A DNA stretch of 64,000 bases from contig NZ_LMKM01000037.1 in NCBI RefSeq assembly GCF_001421515.1, positions 124,001 to 188,000 on the forward strand, given 5' to 3'. Shown here piece after piece: positions 17,639-28,000 of this stretch. The position numbers and the translations under genes were made by a program. Source of the stretch: Pedobacter sp. Leaf216 (lineage in GTDB: Bacteria; Bacteroidota; Bacteroidia; Sphingobacteriales; Sphingobacteriaceae). The notes beneath the pieces were generated by a model that saw only the letters and a list, made by a program, of their open reading frames with translations, was not told the origin of the DNA and did not search any database. How positions within the stretch are numbered: the stretch's first letter is position 1; every line of letters begins with the position of its first letter.

Positions 17639-18862
17639 CTACCATTTATAAGTTAACGAAAGCCCTGGTGCATAAACCAAAGTTTTAAAAGTACCATCTA
17701 AGCCTGTTTCAAGGTTTTTCTGTTTACGCGATTTTACATCTTCAAAGAAGAATGAGGCATTAACTTCGAAATGACTGGTTGGCGTATACCCTAAACCAGC
17801 ACTTAAAATATAACGGTCGGCATCTGGTGCCTCAGGAGTTACGTAACCATCCTGTACCGGAGAAAAAGCATAACCTACGCCAGCTCTTAATGCTAATTTT
17901 TCAGAAGCCCGGTGATTAATTCCCAATTTGAAGGAAGATCCATCCCGATAATTACGGGCTGATTTCGTATCGGCCAGTGAAGGGGTATTTGTTGCATAAT
18001 CAAAAGATAAATCCTGATAAATATGCCATTGTACCCAACTTGCATCGAATGCTAAAACTGTACTTTTTGAAAGTGGAATACCAACTCCCAAACTGGTGGT
18101 AGCCGGTAAAGGCAGTTCGGCATTAAATGTATTTCCGGCAGGGAAAGATGAAGTTAAAGAACCTGGCACCTGAAAATCGGCTGTTCCACCATCAAGTTTG
18201 GTAATCACTTTAGATTTGTGAACCAACGCAAACGATATATTGCTTAAGGTTTTAATGTACAAACCTGCATTCCAACCATAACCCTTACCTGTACCATCCA
18301 AGGTAACATGGCCTGAGCGACCGTCGGGATAATTTACCGGTAATGCCCGCTGAAGATTTACATCGCCATGGTTATAAACAAAACCTGCACCAATACCAAT
18401 ACGATCTGTAATTTTAACGCTCAATGTTGGCTGGAAATAAATTGCTTTTAAATTTAACGAAGTTAAGGCATACTTACCAGACCAGTTATCACCCCAATCT
18501 ACCAAACCACCAAATGGTGTATAAACACCTAAACCTAATTTCCATTTGTTAGATTTTGGACCCCAAACGGCATAAAATTCGAAAGGTGGAGCAACTTTGT
18601 TTTTTACATTTTCTGTAATGTTGGAACCGCTTTGTTTGAAAGCTGATTTAAACAATAATGGGTTTACTCCTGCTGAAACTGAGTTTTTCTCTAAGAAAGT
18701 TACTGCACCGGGATTGTAAAATACGGAAGCCTCATCTAAAGCCAATGCAGAACCTGCACCTGCCATACCAATTTGTTTCTGACCTTGTAAATTAACCTGG
18801 AAACCCTGCCCCAAAACCCATAGAGGGGCAGAAAGTAATGCGCTCAATAAAATTTTTTTCAT
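17639..18862 (-). CDS. OmpP1/FadL-family outer-membrane transporter
   Basis: A 407-residue beta-barrel protein. Signal peptide MKKILLSALLSAPLWVLGQ, then the FadL N-terminal hatch pattern GQKQIGMAGAGSALALDEASVFYNPGA (residues near 28-54), repeated amphipathic strands, and a C-terminal aromatic residue (LTYKW) typical of barrels inserted by Bam. FadL relatives carry long-chain fatty acids or other hydrophobic compounds across the outer membrane. It is the first gene of a two-gene operon with the GDSL hydrolase. The substrate is not determined. Confidence 0.92.
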   Translation of the reverse strand: MKKILLSALLSAPLWVLGQGFQVNLQGQKQIGMAGAGSALALDEASVFYNPGAVTFLEKNSVSAGVNPLLFKSAFKQSGSNITENVKNKVAPPFEFYAVWGPKSNKWKLGLGVYTPFGGLVDWGDNWSGKYALTSLNLKAIYFQPTLSVKITDRIGIGAGFVYNHGDVNLQRALPVNYPDGRSGHVTLDGTGKGYGWNAGLYIKTLSNISFALVHKSKVITKLDGGTADFQVPGSLTSSFPAGNTFNAELPLPATTSLGVGIPLSKSTVLAFDASWVQWHIYQDLSFDYATNTPSLADTKSARNYRDGSSFKLGINHRASEKLALRAGVGYAFSPVQDGYVTPEAPDADRYILSAGLGYTPTSHFEVNASFFFEDVKSRKQKNLETGLDGTFKTLVYAPGLSLTYKW

Positions 18863-18939
18863 TTATAAATGGTTATATCACAAATATATACTATGCTAAC
18901 ATAGTAAACAAATATTTGTTTGTAAGAATTTTGATTGGC

Positions 18940-19251
18940 TTACGCCTGGGCAGTAGGCCCACCAAAGCCCATCGGAAAAGGTGGCTCTTCCTGTGTTTTG
19001 ATTCTTCCATTTACAGCTTCAAATTTCTGAATGTTATCTTCCAGTGCCGCCAATAAGCGTTTAGCATGTTCTGGCGTCAAAATAATTCTTGATTTTACCT
19101 TGGCCTTTGGTATTCCTGGCATCACACGAATAAAATCAAGTACAAATTCGGTATTTGAATGGGTAATGATGGCCAGGTTAGAAAAAATTCCTTCAGCAAT
19201 TTCTTCTGATAACTCTATATTTAATTGATTTTCGTTTTGTTGTTCTTCCAT
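18940..19251 (-). CDS. DUF3467 protein
   Basis: A 103-residue protein with the DUF3467 pattern: EGIFSNLAIITHSNTEFVLDFIRVMPG (about 20-46, quoted in part) and SRIILTPEHAKRLLAALEDNIQKFE. No signal peptide or membrane helix, so cytoplasmic. The Pro/Gly-rich end (PPFPMGFGGP) is also usual for the family. Members are short and widely conserved in Bacteroidota; the function is unknown. Confidence 0.85.
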   Translation of the reverse strand: MEEQQNENQLNIELSEEIAEGIFSNLAIITHSNTEFVLDFIRVMPGIPKAKVKSRIILTPEHAKRLLAALEDNIQKFEAVNGRIKTQEEPPFPMGFGGPTAQA

Positions 19252-19261
19252 AATAGCTCAA

Positions 19262-19295
19262 AAATAAAAAATTCCGCTGCTTAATGGTGGAATTT
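19262..19295 (-). terminator. Terminator of the GH123-SGNH-GH29 operon
   Basis: Stem AAATTCCGC (19269-19277) with GTGGAATTT (19287-19295), one G-T pair, followed on the minus strand by TTTTATTTT. It lies about 50 bp past the GH29 stop. Confidence 0.7.
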
Positions 19296-19343
19296 AATAT
19301 ATAATGTTCGAAATAAAATTAATTATTGGTAGATCAAGCTTTG

Positions 19344-21578
19344 CTATTTCTCAACAAAATCAAGCTCGGCAATGGCTAAGGCTTTTTTATTTCCTGCTAT
19401 TCCGGTTGCTTTTATCCGAATATATTGTGCGTTTATACTATTTTTAAAATAATGTGTTCTCGGCGTAGGGTCGTTAATCAGGTTACCAAATTCAAAAGTT
19501 TCAACATCTTGCCAGTTTTTACCATCACTACTGGTTTGTAATATTCCTTTTTCAAGCATTCCATCCGCGAAATTAGTTGGTGGAGTATAAATAAAGCCTT
19601 TTAAATTGTGAATATTACCAAAATCTATAGCAATAAAATGCAAATTTTCACTTGAATTAGAAAGCCAGTAAGTTTTCTTATCGGCATCAAAGGCCATGGT
19701 GGCATTATGCTTTGCATCTTCACTATCCATATTCAGTAACTTCCAATCTTTCTTTACTATTCCAAATGTTTCAGCAGCTAAAGCACCCTTTTCCTTATCG
19801 GTTATTGCAATTGCCTTTACTTCTCCTTTCGCAATCTGTATCGGCCCTTTATATTTTTTAGCGGTTGCAGTAGGCAAACTCCCATCGGTAGTATAATAAA
19901 TTTCTATGCCTTTATTCAGGTTGGCAGTTGCATTTTCTCCGTGTGGTTTCCAACCAAATTCATGTGTTTTGGGCGATATGGTGGTTAAACCATTTATATC
20001 TCTGTTGAACTGTAATTGAGGCGGGCGGGTACGGTAGTAGTGTGCAGAAATGGTCGCGATTGCAGGATTAGCCCTGGATGATAAAATGGTTAATCTGATT
20101 TTCGATGTCGTAATTTCAGGAAAACGTAATATTCTTTTGTAACCGATATTGCTTGCTTCGGCAATTTTTTGCCATTTATTTGCAATCCAGGCGTCTAATT
20201 GATGTTGTACCACGCGTTCACTATGGCTTGCAATATCTTCCTGAACAACAATCCGGTTTACAGTAACCGGCTTTATGGTAGAAATTACAATACTTTTTTG
20301 TTTATCAGCAAGTAAAACACATGTATTCAAATCATTATCAAGCACTTGCTTAAATCCCTTAGCACCCGAAAATAGATTTTTGTCATACGTTTCTTTAATG
20401 CGTTTCCCCACCTCATTTAATACGCTTACATCTTCTTTTGAAAATTTTCCATCACGATTGGGCGGAATATTCAGCAAAAAAGTAGAGTTCCCCCCTACCG
20501 AACGTTCATAAATATCAAAAACATCATCAGCACTACGCACTTTTTGTTTATCATCATCGCGGTAAAACCAACCCTCTCTTATTGAAGTATTGGTTTCTGC
20601 CTGTTGATAATGCAAGTATTTGGCTTTGTAAAGTTCATTATTGCTCCCTAAATCTTTAGCTGTTAAATCTGGAAAATGAGTAGCAGTATCCGGGTTTTCG
20701 CTATAAGGAAGTACATTCCATTCTGTTTCACGGGTTCCTCCAGCTTCATTTCCGCACCAACGGATATCTTCTTTACCGAAAATAACGGCTTTTGGTGCCA
20801 ATGTATGGATCAGCTTTTTCCATGCAATATAATTATATTTTTGGCCGCCCTTGGTTTTAGGGTGTGCGCCATCAAACCACACTTCATCTACCTTACCATA
20901 TTCTGTTAAAACTTCGAACAGCTGGTTTAAGAAATATTCGTTGTAGTCGTCAACTTCGAAATTAAATTTAGTTTTGTTTGCAAACGGTCTGCCGGCCACT
21001 TCGCGGGGTATGGTCCTGGTTGTTACTTTACTTAAGTTACCATACAGGCCTTCAGGACTTTCGATCTGATATAAATCTGCCGGAGATAAGTAAATGCCCA
21101 ATTTTAGTCCGTACTTTTTGCAGGATGCAGACAGATTTTTTAAAATATCACCTTTACCATTTTCAAAACCTGTTGTCATGATACCGTGGTTGGTGTACCT
21201 ACTCTGCCAAAGTACAAACCCATCATGGTGTTTTACGGTGATGATAACCATTTTCATCCCTGCCGATTTCATAGACTGACACCATTGGTCGGTATGTAAT
21301 TCTTTCAGGTCAAAAACTTTAGGATCTTCTTTACCGTTCCCCCACTCCATCCTAGTAAAAGTATTAGGTCCGATGTGGATAAACGCGATAAATTCATTTT
21401 TTAAAGCACTTAACTGGTTTGAAGTGGGTACTACATGGCTTGCTTTTGCAATAATGGTGGCTTTGCTATCATCCGCTGCAACTGCAATGGTATTTTGCGG
21501 TTTTATACCATCACTTTGTGCAAAGGCATTTGCAATAAATGAAGCCATAATGGCCGATGTAAATATTAATTTTCTCAT
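19344..21578 (-). CDS. Alpha-L-fucosidase, GH29, with CHB_HEX_C and F5/8C domains
   Basis: A 744-residue secreted glycosidase. Signal peptide to about residue 20; GH29 barrel about 50-390 with EFIAFIHIGPNTFT, MVIITVKHHDGFVLW and the nucleophile region EVWFDGAHP (Asp near 236). Then a carbohydrate-binding-like CHB_HEX_C segment (IEIYYTTDGSLPTA, about 550) and a C-terminal F5/8 type C (discoidin) domain (about 610-744, ISSDGKNW-like motif seen as QTSSDGKNWQDVE). It releases terminal alpha-fucose from glycans, probably in the periplasm or on the surface. Third gene of a glycan-degradation operon. The linkage is not predictable from sequence. Confidence 0.93.
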   Translation of the reverse strand: MRKLIFTSAIMASFIANAFAQSDGIKPQNTIAVAADDSKATIIAKASHVVPTSNQLSALKNEFIAFIHIGPNTFTRMEWGNGKEDPKVFDLKELHTDQWCQSMKSAGMKMVIITVKHHDGFVLWQSRYTNHGIMTTGFENGKGDILKNLSASCKKYGLKLGIYLSPADLYQIESPEGLYGNLSKVTTRTIPREVAGRPFANKTKFNFEVDDYNEYFLNQLFEVLTEYGKVDEVWFDGAHPKTKGGQKYNYIAWKKLIHTLAPKAVIFGKEDIRWCGNEAGGTRETEWNVLPYSENPDTATHFPDLTAKDLGSNNELYKAKYLHYQQAETNTSIREGWFYRDDDKQKVRSADDVFDIYERSVGGNSTFLLNIPPNRDGKFSKEDVSVLNEVGKRIKETYDKNLFSGAKGFKQVLDNDLNTCVLLADKQKSIVISTIKPVTVNRIVVQEDIASHSERVVQHQLDAWIANKWQKIAEASNIGYKRILRFPEITTSKIRLTILSSRANPAIATISAHYYRTRPPQLQFNRDINGLTTISPKTHEFGWKPHGENATANLNKGIEIYYTTDGSLPTATAKKYKGPIQIAKGEVKAIAITDKEKGALAAETFGIVKKDWKLLNMDSEDAKHNATMAFDADKKTYWLSNSSENLHFIAIDFGNIHNLKGFIYTPPTNFADGMLEKGILQTSSDGKNWQDVETFEFGNLINDPTPRTHYFKNSINAQYIRIKATGIAGNKKALAIAELDFVEK

Positions 21579-21671
21579 TTGTTTGTTTGAATGCTTAATT
21601 ATATTTGGTTTAAAATGGTTATGTAGTTATTAGCTATATTTAGATTACTAGCTTAACCGGAGTACAATCAA

Positions 21672-22799
21672 TTATTTTTTTACCGCTAATATTCTGTTGA
21701 TTATTTTCTCGTAGGCATCTGCATATTGCATCATGCCAAAATCGTTAGGATGGGTGCCATCAATGGTGCTGTCGTCAGTGAATCCAATTTCTTTAGCAGT
21801 TAAGATATAAAGATCTTTAATTCCTGATTTCTTAAGTTTTTGATAAGTATTGTTTAACACTTTAGAGGTCCAACTGTAATTACCTGTTAATACGCTATCC
21901 AAATTAACCTGATCCAAACCTGAGCTATGTTCAACCAATAAAATAGGCGTATTGGGGTGTTTGGCCTTTAAACCTTGCACTGAACTGGTAATTCGCTTTT
22001 CAATTTCTTCAGCCGGATAAACTTTTTTATCAGTTAAATTAGGCTGACAGTCGAGCACAAATAACTTAGCATCTGTTTGATTCATTAAATCGATCAGTGG
22101 GCTTTCCAAACGGCCGTTACCCGAAAACCCAAGGTTAATAACGGGCTGAGCCAATTTTCTGCCCAAAATATTTAACCAGGCCATACCAGGGCGGCCAGCA
22201 CTTGCACCTTGCATTATAGATGTACCGTAAAATACAAGAGGTGCTTTTTCGTTGGCTTCTTCAACTTTAAGCTCTGCATTAGCATTTACGCCTAATTTTA
22301 ACCATTTAGGGGCATTATACAAAGGCAAATACAAACGGAACCGCTTAATTTTTACGGATTGGTTGAAATTTCCATAAGCATAAGTAATGGTGTCTTTATA
22401 GCTGTATTTGGCTTTGATCCAATGCCATTTATTTTGAAAATCCTGTGCATATAAATCTAATCCGCTTACCCCTAAAGTTGGCATGTTTTCTAAATTTTTA
22501 CCCGCTTTCAATTGGTATTTTACTACAATTTGTTGCGCTGTGGTATAAAAATCTATATACTCACCTGCGGTATTTTTGGCCAGATCCCAAACTTCTTTAC
22601 GAACATTTTTTTCGGCTTCAGTGGGTAAACGGTTAAAATAGTTAAGGCTGTCGGGGTTTTGCCAGGCTTTCCCCTTTAATGTTGGATAACTGTTCTCCAT
22701 TGGGTTAAACCACTTAATATTGTCGACACCCTGTGCGCAAATAGATTTACAAAAAGCCAAAGAGAAAAGTAAAGAGAGCAAAAAAAGATTAGGTTTCAT
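21672..22799 (-). CDS. SGNH/GDSL esterase with N-terminal jelly-roll-like domain
   Basis: A 375-residue secreted protein (signal peptide ending CKSICAQG). Residues about 25-185 form a beta-rich N-terminal domain, while the C-terminal SGNH hydrolase has block I as FYGTSIMQGASAGRPGMAW (Ser near 195), GFSGNGRLE as block II, and DGTHPNDFGMMQYADA as block V (catalytic Asp/His near 352-355). This two-domain layout is known among carbohydrate deacetylases of polysaccharide-utilization loci. It is 5 bp from the GH123-like gene, so co-transcribed; removing O-acetyl groups ahead of the glycosidases is the likely role (inference). Confidence 0.87.
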   Translation of the reverse strand: MKPNLFLLSLLFSLAFCKSICAQGVDNIKWFNPMENSYPTLKGKAWQNPDSLNYFNRLPTEAEKNVRKEVWDLAKNTAGEYIDFYTTAQQIVVKYQLKAGKNLENMPTLGVSGLDLYAQDFQNKWHWIKAKYSYKDTITYAYGNFNQSVKIKRFRLYLPLYNAPKWLKLGVNANAELKVEEANEKAPLVFYGTSIMQGASAGRPGMAWLNILGRKLAQPVINLGFSGNGRLESPLIDLMNQTDAKLFVLDCQPNLTDKKVYPAEEIEKRITSSVQGLKAKHPNTPILLVEHSSGLDQVNLDSVLTGNYSWTSKVLNNTYQKLKKSGIKDLYILTAKEIGFTDDSTIDGTHPNDFGMMQYADAYEKIINRILAVKK

Positions 22800-22804
22800 T
22801 TTAG

Positions 22805-24538
22805 TTATTTATTTAATAATTGTTTCACGTTTTGTAAGGTTTCATCTGCTGTTATCGTTGATAAAGATTTGATTTCGAATTTCTTTAAAGCTGTGTTCAA
22901 CTCATTTAGAGATGCTGCATTTTTGGTTTTAATATAAAATGATTGAAGCTGTTTAATCTTTTCGAAATCCTGGGCACCCTCAATCAATTTTTCGAATCTT
23001 ACCGAAGATAATGGTCCTGGATAAACCTGATAAGTGTCTCCAGCTGGCCAAGCGGTGAAACGGGTATCTGTTAAAGGATTTTTTGTCCAGCTGTTATATG
23101 CCCACCTTACGTAACCATCCATATTTTTATATGCGGTATACCAGCCCATCCATACTTGTTCTGCAGGCGACGAAAAACTAAATGCATTGGGATAAGGCTC
23201 TGTACAACAGGTATACCAGGTGCTAATTTTACCTTCCTTGGTTCTTTTCTGTAATATTTCTGCCGGGAATTCCCATTTTGATGCGATGCAATAATTATCA
23301 ATATCTTTTTCTATCTCCTGATGATACTCTCCGGCTAGTGCGATTTTCCAGTTTGGATCAATACTTTTCAATAATTTTATTACAGCTTGCATCGCTTTCA
23401 TCGGGCGTTCATCCATAGCAATGTATGTTTTAGCAAACCAGTTTTTTGTTTTTAAGTGTTTGGTAAAATCAGTAAGCATGGTTTTCCAAAATGCATCATA
23501 AGCAGGTGTACCAATGGCATCAGTAAAAACAGCTTCTTTTTGAGTAGCTTCATCCCAATAGTTAAAAGCAATTTTCCAAGGAACCATGCTATAACAATTA
23601 ATGCGCTGGTTGATACCCGTAGTCATTACAAATGAGATATATTTATCAAACAATGCATAATCATAGGTCCAGGAGCCATCTTTTTTCTTAGTCCAATTGA
23701 TTAAACTCGGGTAATCATCATAAGTTTGATGGCCCCATGCTTCGTTCACAATACTTGCAGTGATGGTTTTTTGCCCGGCATTTGCCAACATTTCATAATA
23801 GGGTTTCATTAGTGCGAAATGTTCATTACTCCACAACTTTACATTATGCACCCTGGCAATAGCTGCAGGGTGCTGCCATAAATCTAAGTCATATTTCCAC
23901 TCATTTGGCGGTGGAAGTACTTTATCTATCACCTTAATTTCAATAGGTAATTTATATTCTTTTTCGGCAGTAATTTTAACTGTTCCGGAATAGGTTCCGA
24001 CTTGAATATTTGAAGGAATTTTTATACTCAGCCAAACAGGTTGCGTATTTTGGGCTTTAACGGTAATATTGTTGTTTTTTGTGTCGATCAGGTCAGCCAC
24101 ATAAGATGAATCAAAATCTGCAGCTTTGCGGTAACCACAGCCATCTCTAAACTCATCTGTAATGACATATTTTATTAAACCCGCGCTAAGATTTTCTTTC
24201 TTGATGTGGTTTCCTGTTTGATCTTTGAGATCTGAGAGCTGGATATTTATGTGATCTAGATTGTTTTTAGTCCAAAGCAGTAATTGGGTATGTATCTTTT
24301 CGCCCTTCCAGGCTGAGGTGTTCCATGAATTTTGCATTGCAATCTGCGGCAGTAATTCTTTTGGAAATCTTATATTGCTGCTGGCAAAACTAATATTTAA
24401 TGAATTGCTGATGCGCTGCCAATTATTATTTATGTTTTCTTTACTTGGCCGTAGTGGTTTTTGGAGTGCCAAACTAACATCCTGGGCAGCACTGGTTAAG
24501 CCAAAACCCAGCAATAATATTACTGATAAAAACTTCAT
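22805..24538 (-). CDS. GH123/DUF4091-type glycoside hydrolase
   Basis: A 577-residue secreted protein: signal peptide to about residue 18, an N-terminal beta-sandwich (about 50-205, SAWKGEKIHTQLLLWT, QPVWLSIKIPSNIQVGTYSG) and a TIM-barrel of the DUF4091/GH123 type (about 215-540). AKTYIAMDERP near 365-375 holds an adjacent Asp-Glu pair like the catalytic pair of GH123 beta-N-acetylgalactosaminidases, which use substrate-assisted catalysis. WMGWYTAYKNMDGYVRWAYNSW and VRFEKLIEGAQDFE are typical of the C-terminal half. First gene of the operon with the esterase and fucosidase. Exact substrate unproven. Confidence 0.85.
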   Translation of the reverse strand: MKFLSVILLLGFGLTSAAQDVSLALQKPLRPSKENINNNWQRISNSLNISFASSNIRFPKELLPQIAMQNSWNTSAWKGEKIHTQLLLWTKNNLDHINIQLSDLKDQTGNHIKKENLSAGLIKYVITDEFRDGCGYRKAADFDSSYVADLIDTKNNNITVKAQNTQPVWLSIKIPSNIQVGTYSGTVKITAEKEYKLPIEIKVIDKVLPPPNEWKYDLDLWQHPAAIARVHNVKLWSNEHFALMKPYYEMLANAGQKTITASIVNEAWGHQTYDDYPSLINWTKKKDGSWTYDYALFDKYISFVMTTGINQRINCYSMVPWKIAFNYWDEATQKEAVFTDAIGTPAYDAFWKTMLTDFTKHLKTKNWFAKTYIAMDERPMKAMQAVIKLLKSIDPNWKIALAGEYHQEIEKDIDNYCIASKWEFPAEILQKRTKEGKISTWYTCCTEPYPNAFSFSSPAEQVWMGWYTAYKNMDGYVRWAYNSWTKNPLTDTRFTAWPAGDTYQVYPGPLSSVRFEKLIEGAQDFEKIKQLQSFYIKTKNAASLNELNTALKKFEIKSLSTITADETLQNVKQLLNK

Positions 24539-24697
24539 AAACCTAAGTTAATGAAACCGATCAGTATAAGGTTAAGAGATTACAGAGCGGGCTTTACGCA
24601 AACGTTTGATGGATTGTAACAAAATTGATACAATTCCACATAAAGTTAAAAGTCCCATTATTGTTGAAGGCGCTGTAATTATAAATAATAATACGAC

Positions 24698-24943
24698 TTA
24701 CTTATTGATAAATAATAAAATAAATCCAATTGTAACGGCTATCTGGCCAATCCAAAATATAAACATCCATTTTATAATATCTGCCTTTGAATTAGCTAAA
24801 TCTTCTTTAGTAGCCAAAACCTCACGCTTATTTTCAAACTCAGATTTAACTTCATCTTTTACATAAGAAACCAACTGCTCTGCTTCCTGCTCGCCAAGCT
24901 TAGCTTTTAAGATCTGAAAAAGTTGAATTTCTGAAACACTCAT
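24698..24943 (-). CDS. Small coiled-coil membrane-anchored protein
   Basis: An 81-residue protein: a helical, Glu/Lys-rich N-terminal part (residues 10-55, including KEDLANSKADIIKW) and one hydrophobic helix at the C-terminus (about 57-78). The pattern ATKEDLA...KWMF.FW.GQ recalls the DUF1640-like coiled-coil/one-helix proteins common in bacteria, sometimes in several copies per genome. Function unknown. It stands alone between the glycan operon and the rpoC terminator. Confidence 0.65.
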   Translation of the reverse strand: MSVSEIQLFQILKAKLGEQEAEQLVSYVKDEVKSEFENKREVLATKEDLANSKADIIKWMFIFWIGQIAVTIGFILLFINK

Positions 24944-24979
24944 GTATTTATTTTTTTATTAAAGTTACAAAATCTATTC

Positions 24980-25015
24980 CAAACAAAAAACTCCCTCACT
25001 AAGGGTGAGGGAGTT
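24980..25015 (-). terminator. Terminator of the rplK-rpoC operon
   Basis: Perfect 11-bp G+C-rich stem AACTCCCTCAC (24989-24999) with GTGAGGGAGTT (25005-25015), loop TAAGG; on the minus strand a T-run follows. It lies 21 bp past the rpoC stop. Confidence 0.93.
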
Positions 25016-25036
25016 TAAAATAAATATCAGAAAATA

Positions 25037-28000
25037 CTAAGCTTCTACTTCTTCTTGTTTTGAAGCCAATAATTTATCGTATTCTTCTTGAGAACCAACA
25101 ATGATTCTTTCGTAACCACGTACACCAGTACCTGAAGGGATTAAGTGACCAACGATCACGTTTTCTTTTAAGCCTAACATATTATCGCGTTTACCTGCAA
25201 TTGCTGCCTCATTTAATACTTTCGTAGTTTCCTGGAACGAAGCCGCAGAAATGAACGATTTAGTACCTAATGATGCACGTGTAATACCTTGTAAGATAGA
25301 ACTTGCAGTTGCTGGTCTGGCATCTCTAACCGTGATCTGTTTTAAATCCTTACGTTTCAATTGAGAATTTTCGTCTCTTAATCTACGTAATGAAACAATT
25401 TGACCTGGTTTTAAGTCTGTAGAATCACCTGCATCTTCAACAACTTTCTTATCGTACATTGCATCGTTCTCGTCAGCAAAATCCCAACGGTCAACAGCAT
25501 TGTTTTCTAAGAAAATAGTATCACCTGGATCTTCAATGTGAACTTTCTGCATCATCTGGTGAACAATTACTTCAAAGTGCTTATCGTTAATTTTCACACC
25601 TTGTAAACGGTAAACCTCTTGAATACCATTTACTAAGTATTCTTGAACCGCTGCAGGGCCTTTAATTGATAAGATATCTGCTGGAGAAATTGAACCATCT
25701 GATAAAGGCATACCCGCTTTCACAAAGTCATTATCCTGTACAAGGATGTGTTTCGACAATGGAACTAGGTATTTTTTAACTTCACCATCTTTCGATTCGA
25801 TTGTGATTTCACGGTTACCACGTTTAACGCCACCTAAAGTTACCACACCATCAATCTCAGTTACTACAGCTGGGTTAGATGGGTTACGTGCTTCAAATAA
25901 TTCCGTTACACGAGGCAAACCTCCTGTAATATCTCGAGTTTTACCAGTTGCACGAGGAATTTTAGCGATAATCTGACCAGTTTGGATAGCTTCACCTTCA
26001 TCAACTGAAACGTGAGCACCTACCGGAATGTTATAACCTTTGATAAATTCACCTTTCTTATCAACAATTTGAACAGAAGGGTTTTTAGTTTTATCACGTG
26101 TATCGATAATCACTTTTTCACGGTGACCAGTTTGCTCATCTGATTCTTCACGGAAGGTTACACCTTCAATAATTGCATCAAATTGTGCTTTACCGGCAAA
26201 TTCTGAAAGAATAACCGCGTTGTACGGATCCCATGAACAGATTTTATCACCTTTTGAAAGTTTATCACCTTCTTTAACGAACAAGAATGCACCGTAAGGA
26301 ATGTTGTTGGTTACAATGATACGTCCGGTTCCTGGTTCAACAATTTTGAACTCGCCTGAACGGCCCAATACTACCTGAACTGTTCCATCTTCTGTTTGAG
26401 TATCAACAGTACGGATATTTTCGAATTCGATTACACCATCAAACTTAGCTACGATGTTAGATTCTGCAGCAATGTTTGATGCAGTACCACCCACGTGGAA
26501 AGTACGAAGTGTTAACTGTGTACCCGGCTCACCGATTGATTGTGCTGCAATTACACCAACTGCCTCACCTCTCTGAACACGTTTACCTGATGCCAAGTTA
26601 CGGCCATAACATAATGCACAAACACCACGTTTTGATTCGCAAGTTAATACTGAACGGATCTCGATACCCTCTAAAGGAGATTCTTCGATCAATTTAGCAA
26701 CATCTTCGTTAATATCTTCACCAGCACCTACCAATAATGTGTTATCCAAAGGATTGTACACATCATGTAGTGAAGTACGGCCTAAAATCCTGTCGTATAA
26801 TGGCTCAACAATATCTTCCTGATCTTTTAAAGCGGTAGTATACATACCTCTTAAAGTACCACAGTCATTATCATTAACAATCATATCCTGCGCCACATCA
26901 TGTAAACGACGGGTTAAGTAACCCGCATCCGCTGTTTTTAACGCCGTATCTGCCAAACCTTTACGCGCACCGTGAGTAGAGATAAAGTACTCTAATACCG
27001 ATAAACCTTCTTTAAAGTTTGATAAGATCGGGTTTTCAATGATATCACCACCTGAACCAGATTTTTGAGGTTTCGCCATCAAACCACGCATTCCGCAAAG
27101 CTGACGAATCTGCTCTTTAGATCCACGTGCACCAGAATCAAGCATCATGTAAACTGAGTTAAAACCTTGGTTATCGCTAGATAACTGAGTCATAACGAAA
27201 GTAGTTAACCTGTTGTTGATACGGGTCCAGATATCGATAATCTGGTTGTAACGTTCGTTGTTGGTAATGAAACCCATATTATAGTTGTTTCTTACCTCTT
27301 CAACCTCAGCAGCTGCCTGTTCTAATAAAGTATGTTTTTCTACCGGAATGTTTACGTCTTGTAAGTTGAACGATAAACCTCCCTGGAATGCCATTCTGAA
27401 ACCTAATTCTTTGATATCATCCAAGAATTGTGAAGCACGGGCCATACCAGTCATTTTCACTACTTCACCAATAATATCCCTTAAAGATTTTTTGGTTAAT
27501 AGTTCATTGATATAACCTACCTCTTCAGGAACCATCTGGTTAAACAATACCCTACCGACAGTAGTTTCAGTTAATTTATTAACGATAGAACCGTCAGCTT
27601 GTTTAACATTTACCCTTACTTTGATAAATGCGTGCAAGTCTAATTCTTTTTCGTTATAAGCAATAATAACTTCTTCCGGAGAATAGAAATTTGAATCCTG
27701 TCCTTTTACAACTCTCGAATCATCAGTTCTGCGGCCTTTAGTAATATAATAAAGACCCAAAACCATATCCTGAGAAGGTACTGTAATTGGTGTACCGTTA
27801 GCAGGGTTTAAGATATTGTGTGCTGCAAGCATCAAAACCTGGGCTTCCAAAATTGCTGCATTACCTAAAGGTAAATGCACAGCCATCTGGTCACCATCAA
27901 AATCGGCGTTGAATGCAGTACAAACTAACGGGTGTAACTGGATTGCTTTTCCTTCAATTAATTTTGGCTGGAAAGCCTGAATACCTAGTCTGTGTAAGGT

